From the NCBI RefSeq assembly GCF_037975245.1, contig NC_092564.1:26403484-26467483 (forward strand): a stretch of DNA of 64,000 nucleotides, in the 5' to 3' direction. This document shows positions 60,936 to 64,000 of this stretch, piece after piece; within the stretch, counting starts at the first letter, position 1, and the number at the start of each line of letters is the position of its first letter. The stretch comes from Apostichopus japonicus (taxonomy: Eukaryota; Echinodermata; Holothuroidea; Aspidochirotida; Stichopodidae). Under the pieces are notes generated by a model. The model did not search any database. It was given only the letters and a program-made list of their open reading frames with translations, and was not told the DNA's origin. Position numbers and translations under genes: made by a program.

Positions 60936-63341
60936 TAGCCTTTACGTATAGATTGCATATGTTTCACCGACGGAGGGGAAGATCCTAGAAAGTCATAATC
61001 CATTTGCAAATGTTGCTAACTCTACAACGAGGCCCCTGCGCCGTAAGTTAAGTCTATTTTAAAATGTTGTAATTTGATATTGACGTGTTAACAGTTCATG
61101 CAAAATAAATAAATGTTGGCCCAAGAAGGGGCCGCACTGCCGCAGAAGGAATAAAAAGTGGCCACTAAGTAAAGCTTAAGTCTTAAAGTGACATAAAGTG
61201 TTATATAGTACCGTCCGGCTTTTGGAAGCCAGCCAATCATTACGTTACGCCATCAGTTTCAAGTCTGCTATGTGAGAATTTGTTTGTGACCATATGATGA
61301 CCTTAAGCATTAATCAGTTAACCACACAATTAATGCGGTATGAAAACCAAGATAGTACATTCATCGAAATAATTTTGTTTTCAAAAAACAAAAGGTTAAG
61401 TAAGTAACTTTAGTTTAACTTTTGGATATATTGCCCTTTGGATGTCTGGGAATTTATACCGCGGACACCAGCCCTAATACCCTCTTCAAAGCGCCTCCCA
61501 AGAAATTTCCGTCTGTTATCAGTATATACTGACTAATCTCAGTCGCTAAACTGTTTGTTCTTCTGTTTGTTCAAACAGAGTCAAATTTCGGTTAAATTAG
61601 AGAAAGCTTTTGGTAAGTAGAACGTATTGTTTGCCTTTTATTATATTAATACTCTGAAAGACGATCCTGTTAAGATCGAAGAAGAGCCAGGCCATTATTT
61701 TACTTATTCACCCTTCCAAGAAAAAAACGTCTACTTTGCAGCTGCATAATTAGATTCTCGTTAACGAGACCGGCATATAATTAGAGGTCATGCATCAGTT
61801 TTACACACTACAAACATGCTATAGACATTCAAATAATGGTCAATTATGTATGATACATAAATGGTTGACAAGACCGTTGCTGTGTCCCTCAAAGTATAAA
61901 TTTCCTGTAATAGAAGTTTTTCTTTCAAGGATAAAATTAAATGTATTAGGCCTGTGTTCAATTTTTTTTTTGTTCTGTTCTGTTCTCTTTTCATTATGTT
62001 TTGTTTTTTGGGAAAAATAATGAAATTTAACTTTTCAATCGAGACAATTGTGGTCATGTATAAGCGGACCCATGTAAAAGCGGTGGGTCTCGGTGGGGGG
62101 GGGGGGGCTTGGCCTCAAACAAGACTGTAAACTTTCTACTTTAACTTGATAAAATCATGCCTACAATATTATTCTAGTATATACCACCTTTTTGCGTGTT
62201 AAGTTGAAAAGGGGGGAGGGGTGTCGAGGAGAGTCCAACACACCACTTGGAACAGCACATTGTGTTTGCCGTTTACATGTTAAGGCCTAACGTGATACAT
62301 TAAATGTGCTTTATTTAGTTGTTTATTCATCATATTTATTCATATATAGGTGTAGGCCTATATCAATAACAACAACAAAAACTGAATATCTTATCCAACG
62401 AGTTTTAAAAACAAGTAACGCGGAACCAATCGGTTTAAGATATACTCTTATGTAAAATCATTCGCTTTAATTAACTAATCAGTAAACGTAATAACATGTT
62501 TTCAAAACATTATAGTAGATACAACTATCGCAACTATCGGGGTGGTTGTTGATTTTGAGGTGAAGACACCAGTACACGTATATACATGTAATAGGGTACT
62601 AGCCAAAGTTTGTGTTTACTTTTTGATGTGAATTATTCTTTGTCTAATCTAATATACGTCGTCCCACTTTGAATGAACTGTTATCCAACGAATTATTTAT
62701 TATTTGCTTTATCGATAGCCGAGTTCGTTTTTCACAGGTACAACTTTTTCATTGATATACGAGTCGGTTCTGCCGACTATGCCAACATTACAAATAGCGA
62801 AACTTAGCCACACCTAACAACGTCATATTTTCTTCCATTATATTTCAATATAACCGTGGACGAGCTTTTATGAGGCACTTGATGGGAGGGGGAGGGGGAT
62901 TGGTAGAGTTGGGGGGGGGGGTTCATAACGATTTCCAGCGCTTTTAATTGCTCTGATAGCAGAGTCCGCTTGCACTATGGTACAACGTCTTCATTGATAC
63001 GAGCCGATCTTGCTAAATATGCTAGAAATACTCAATACTGGTCACACGTAACTGACCAAACTTTCGTCCATTTCGTTTCCCTGCAGCCCTGCAGATGATT
63101 TTGGGCTTCTTCGAAACGAGCTGGAGAGGTGGGGTGGTTGGGGAGGGGGTAATGTTGGCCACTACAGTAAGGCTTCCATTGTGTTTTGTTTTGTTAGTTT
63201 TAAGTCATTGTCTCAGAACATTTTGCATTTTCAAAAATTTGTAAAGAAATTTGTACGAAGTTATCTTGGAACGATTACCTTATTTATAGGTAGGGGTAGA
63301 CTAATAGCATCACGAGCAAAGCAAGAATAAGGAAAAAGCAC
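60936..63341. other. Intergenic DNA
   Basis: No gene supported. AT-rich, with G-runs at 62090-62106, 62880-62920 and 63128-63148, and a second hammerhead-like relic at 61652-61695. Confidence 0.5.
61652..61695 (+). other. Second degenerate hammerhead-like motif
   Basis: The order ctctgaaag, acgatcctgttaagatcg (a stem of cgatc with gatcg) and aagaagagccaggcc parallels 52371-52405, including the downstream ggcc and T-rich tail. The catalytic core is altered (AAGA instead of GAAA). Confidence 0.3.
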
Positions 63342-63634
63342 CCGATACACACAGAGAACACAGTTACTACTGTAAACCTTAAAGTTTTGTACTAAATTAA
63401 GGACTGGATCGTGCTATAAATCAGTAGCATGTGCTATTAGGATTACAGTAAGAACTGAGGATATGTGTAATCCCAACTAATTTGTTGGGATTACACATAT
63501 CCTCAGTTCTTACTGTATTCCTAATAATAGCATATGCTACCAAATTATCAGATTTGTCAGCAAAATTCAGTTTTTACTGTTCTACAAAGTTTTAAGATTT
63601 ACAGTATAGTTACTGTAATCTCTGTGTGAATCGG
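63342..63634. mobile_element. Long foldback palindrome (MITE-like or hairpin RNA locus)
   Basis: The inner arms 63424-63477 and 63484-63540 are complementary over about 54 bases with two mismatches and one 3-base indel, around a 6-base loop (taattt); the innermost 35 or more pairs are perfect. Complementarity resumes further out: ccgatacacacagagaacac and cagttactactgtaaa on the left pair with tttacagtatagttactgta and atctctgtgtgaatcgg on the right. Total span is 293 bp with one unpaired internal section. Confidence 0.8.
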
Positions 63635-64000
63635 CTGGCAAAAGTCATTCAAAAGTTGAAGAAGCTTGTAAAAATGTCAATCTGCTGTGTTTCAATGCTT
63701 TATTTATTTTTCCTTCCATTCGTCAATTGTACAATTATCTTGTCAAAAGACAGAAGGTCAGTTCGCTTAAAAAGGTACAAAAATAGTTCTTATTTATTTC
63801 TTACTAAGGTAACACTCTGCTCATTTTAGACAGGCATTTAACTAGCCCTAAATGAGAATCAAAGAGCCTTCTACATAAAATAAAAATATTAACTGCTTGG
63901 CTGAGAAATGTGACTTTGTCTCCCAAGATGATAAGAGGCCCGCGTGCTTTTAATATTTCAACTTTTTGAAGTATGCATATAAAATGCATGAGGGTGGCTA
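63635..64000. other. Right edge of the window
   Basis: AT-rich DNA. I see no gene, repeat or regulatory site that can be supported here. Confidence 0.5.

Overview
The window is eukaryotic nuclear DNA. Genes are split by GT-AG introns, intergenic DNA is long and AT-rich, and microsatellites, non-autonomous DNA transposons and a tRNA-derived SINE are common. The gene repertoire (a membrane mucin with SEA and EGF domains, and a metazoan-like cytosolic aspartyl-tRNA synthetase) points to an animal. A marine invertebrate deuterostome such as an echinoderm would fit, but that placement is an inference from overall character and not from a diagnostic sequence.

Three protein genes can be supported. 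(1) Plus strand, 3111-12794: the 3' part (nine exons, 1096 residues visible, 5' end not found) of a single-pass transmembrane mucin. Its order is a Cys-containing N-terminal domain, a long Ser/Thr-rich stalk, a SEA domain with a Gly-Ser autoproteolysis motif, an EGF-like module, one membrane helix and a 155-residue cytoplasmic tail. (2) Minus strand, 20977-22698: an apparently intronless gene for an unrecognised 573-residue Ser/Arg-rich protein, with a TATA box, a well-spaced initiator and three evenly spaced bZIP-type sites upstream. (3) Minus strand, 40998-53012: cytosolic aspartyl-tRNA synthetase (DARS1), reconstructed as 14 coding exons whose phases all agree, giving 522 residues.

Between genes 2 and 3 lies a large repeat structure. 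Units of about 1.8 kb are arranged in two inverted arms (about 25340-29212 and 33211-38332) around a 4 kb centre that holds a 44-bp satellite of about 26 copies. The outermost unit of each arm shares a private segment, so the arms probably arose by inverted duplication of an array. One unit carries a SINE that the neighbouring unit lacks.

The region to the right of DARS1 (53.9-64 kb) is dominated by transposon relics: hAT-like elements with visible terminal repeats and target-site duplications, a recurrent GC-rich core motif shared between elements, a 29-bp tandem repeat split by one insertion, and a near-perfect long foldback palindrome at 63342-63634. No rRNA genes, intact tRNA genes, CRISPR arrays, intact transposase or reverse transcriptase genes were seen. 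All coordinates and splice sites come from reading by eye; no alignment or database search was run.
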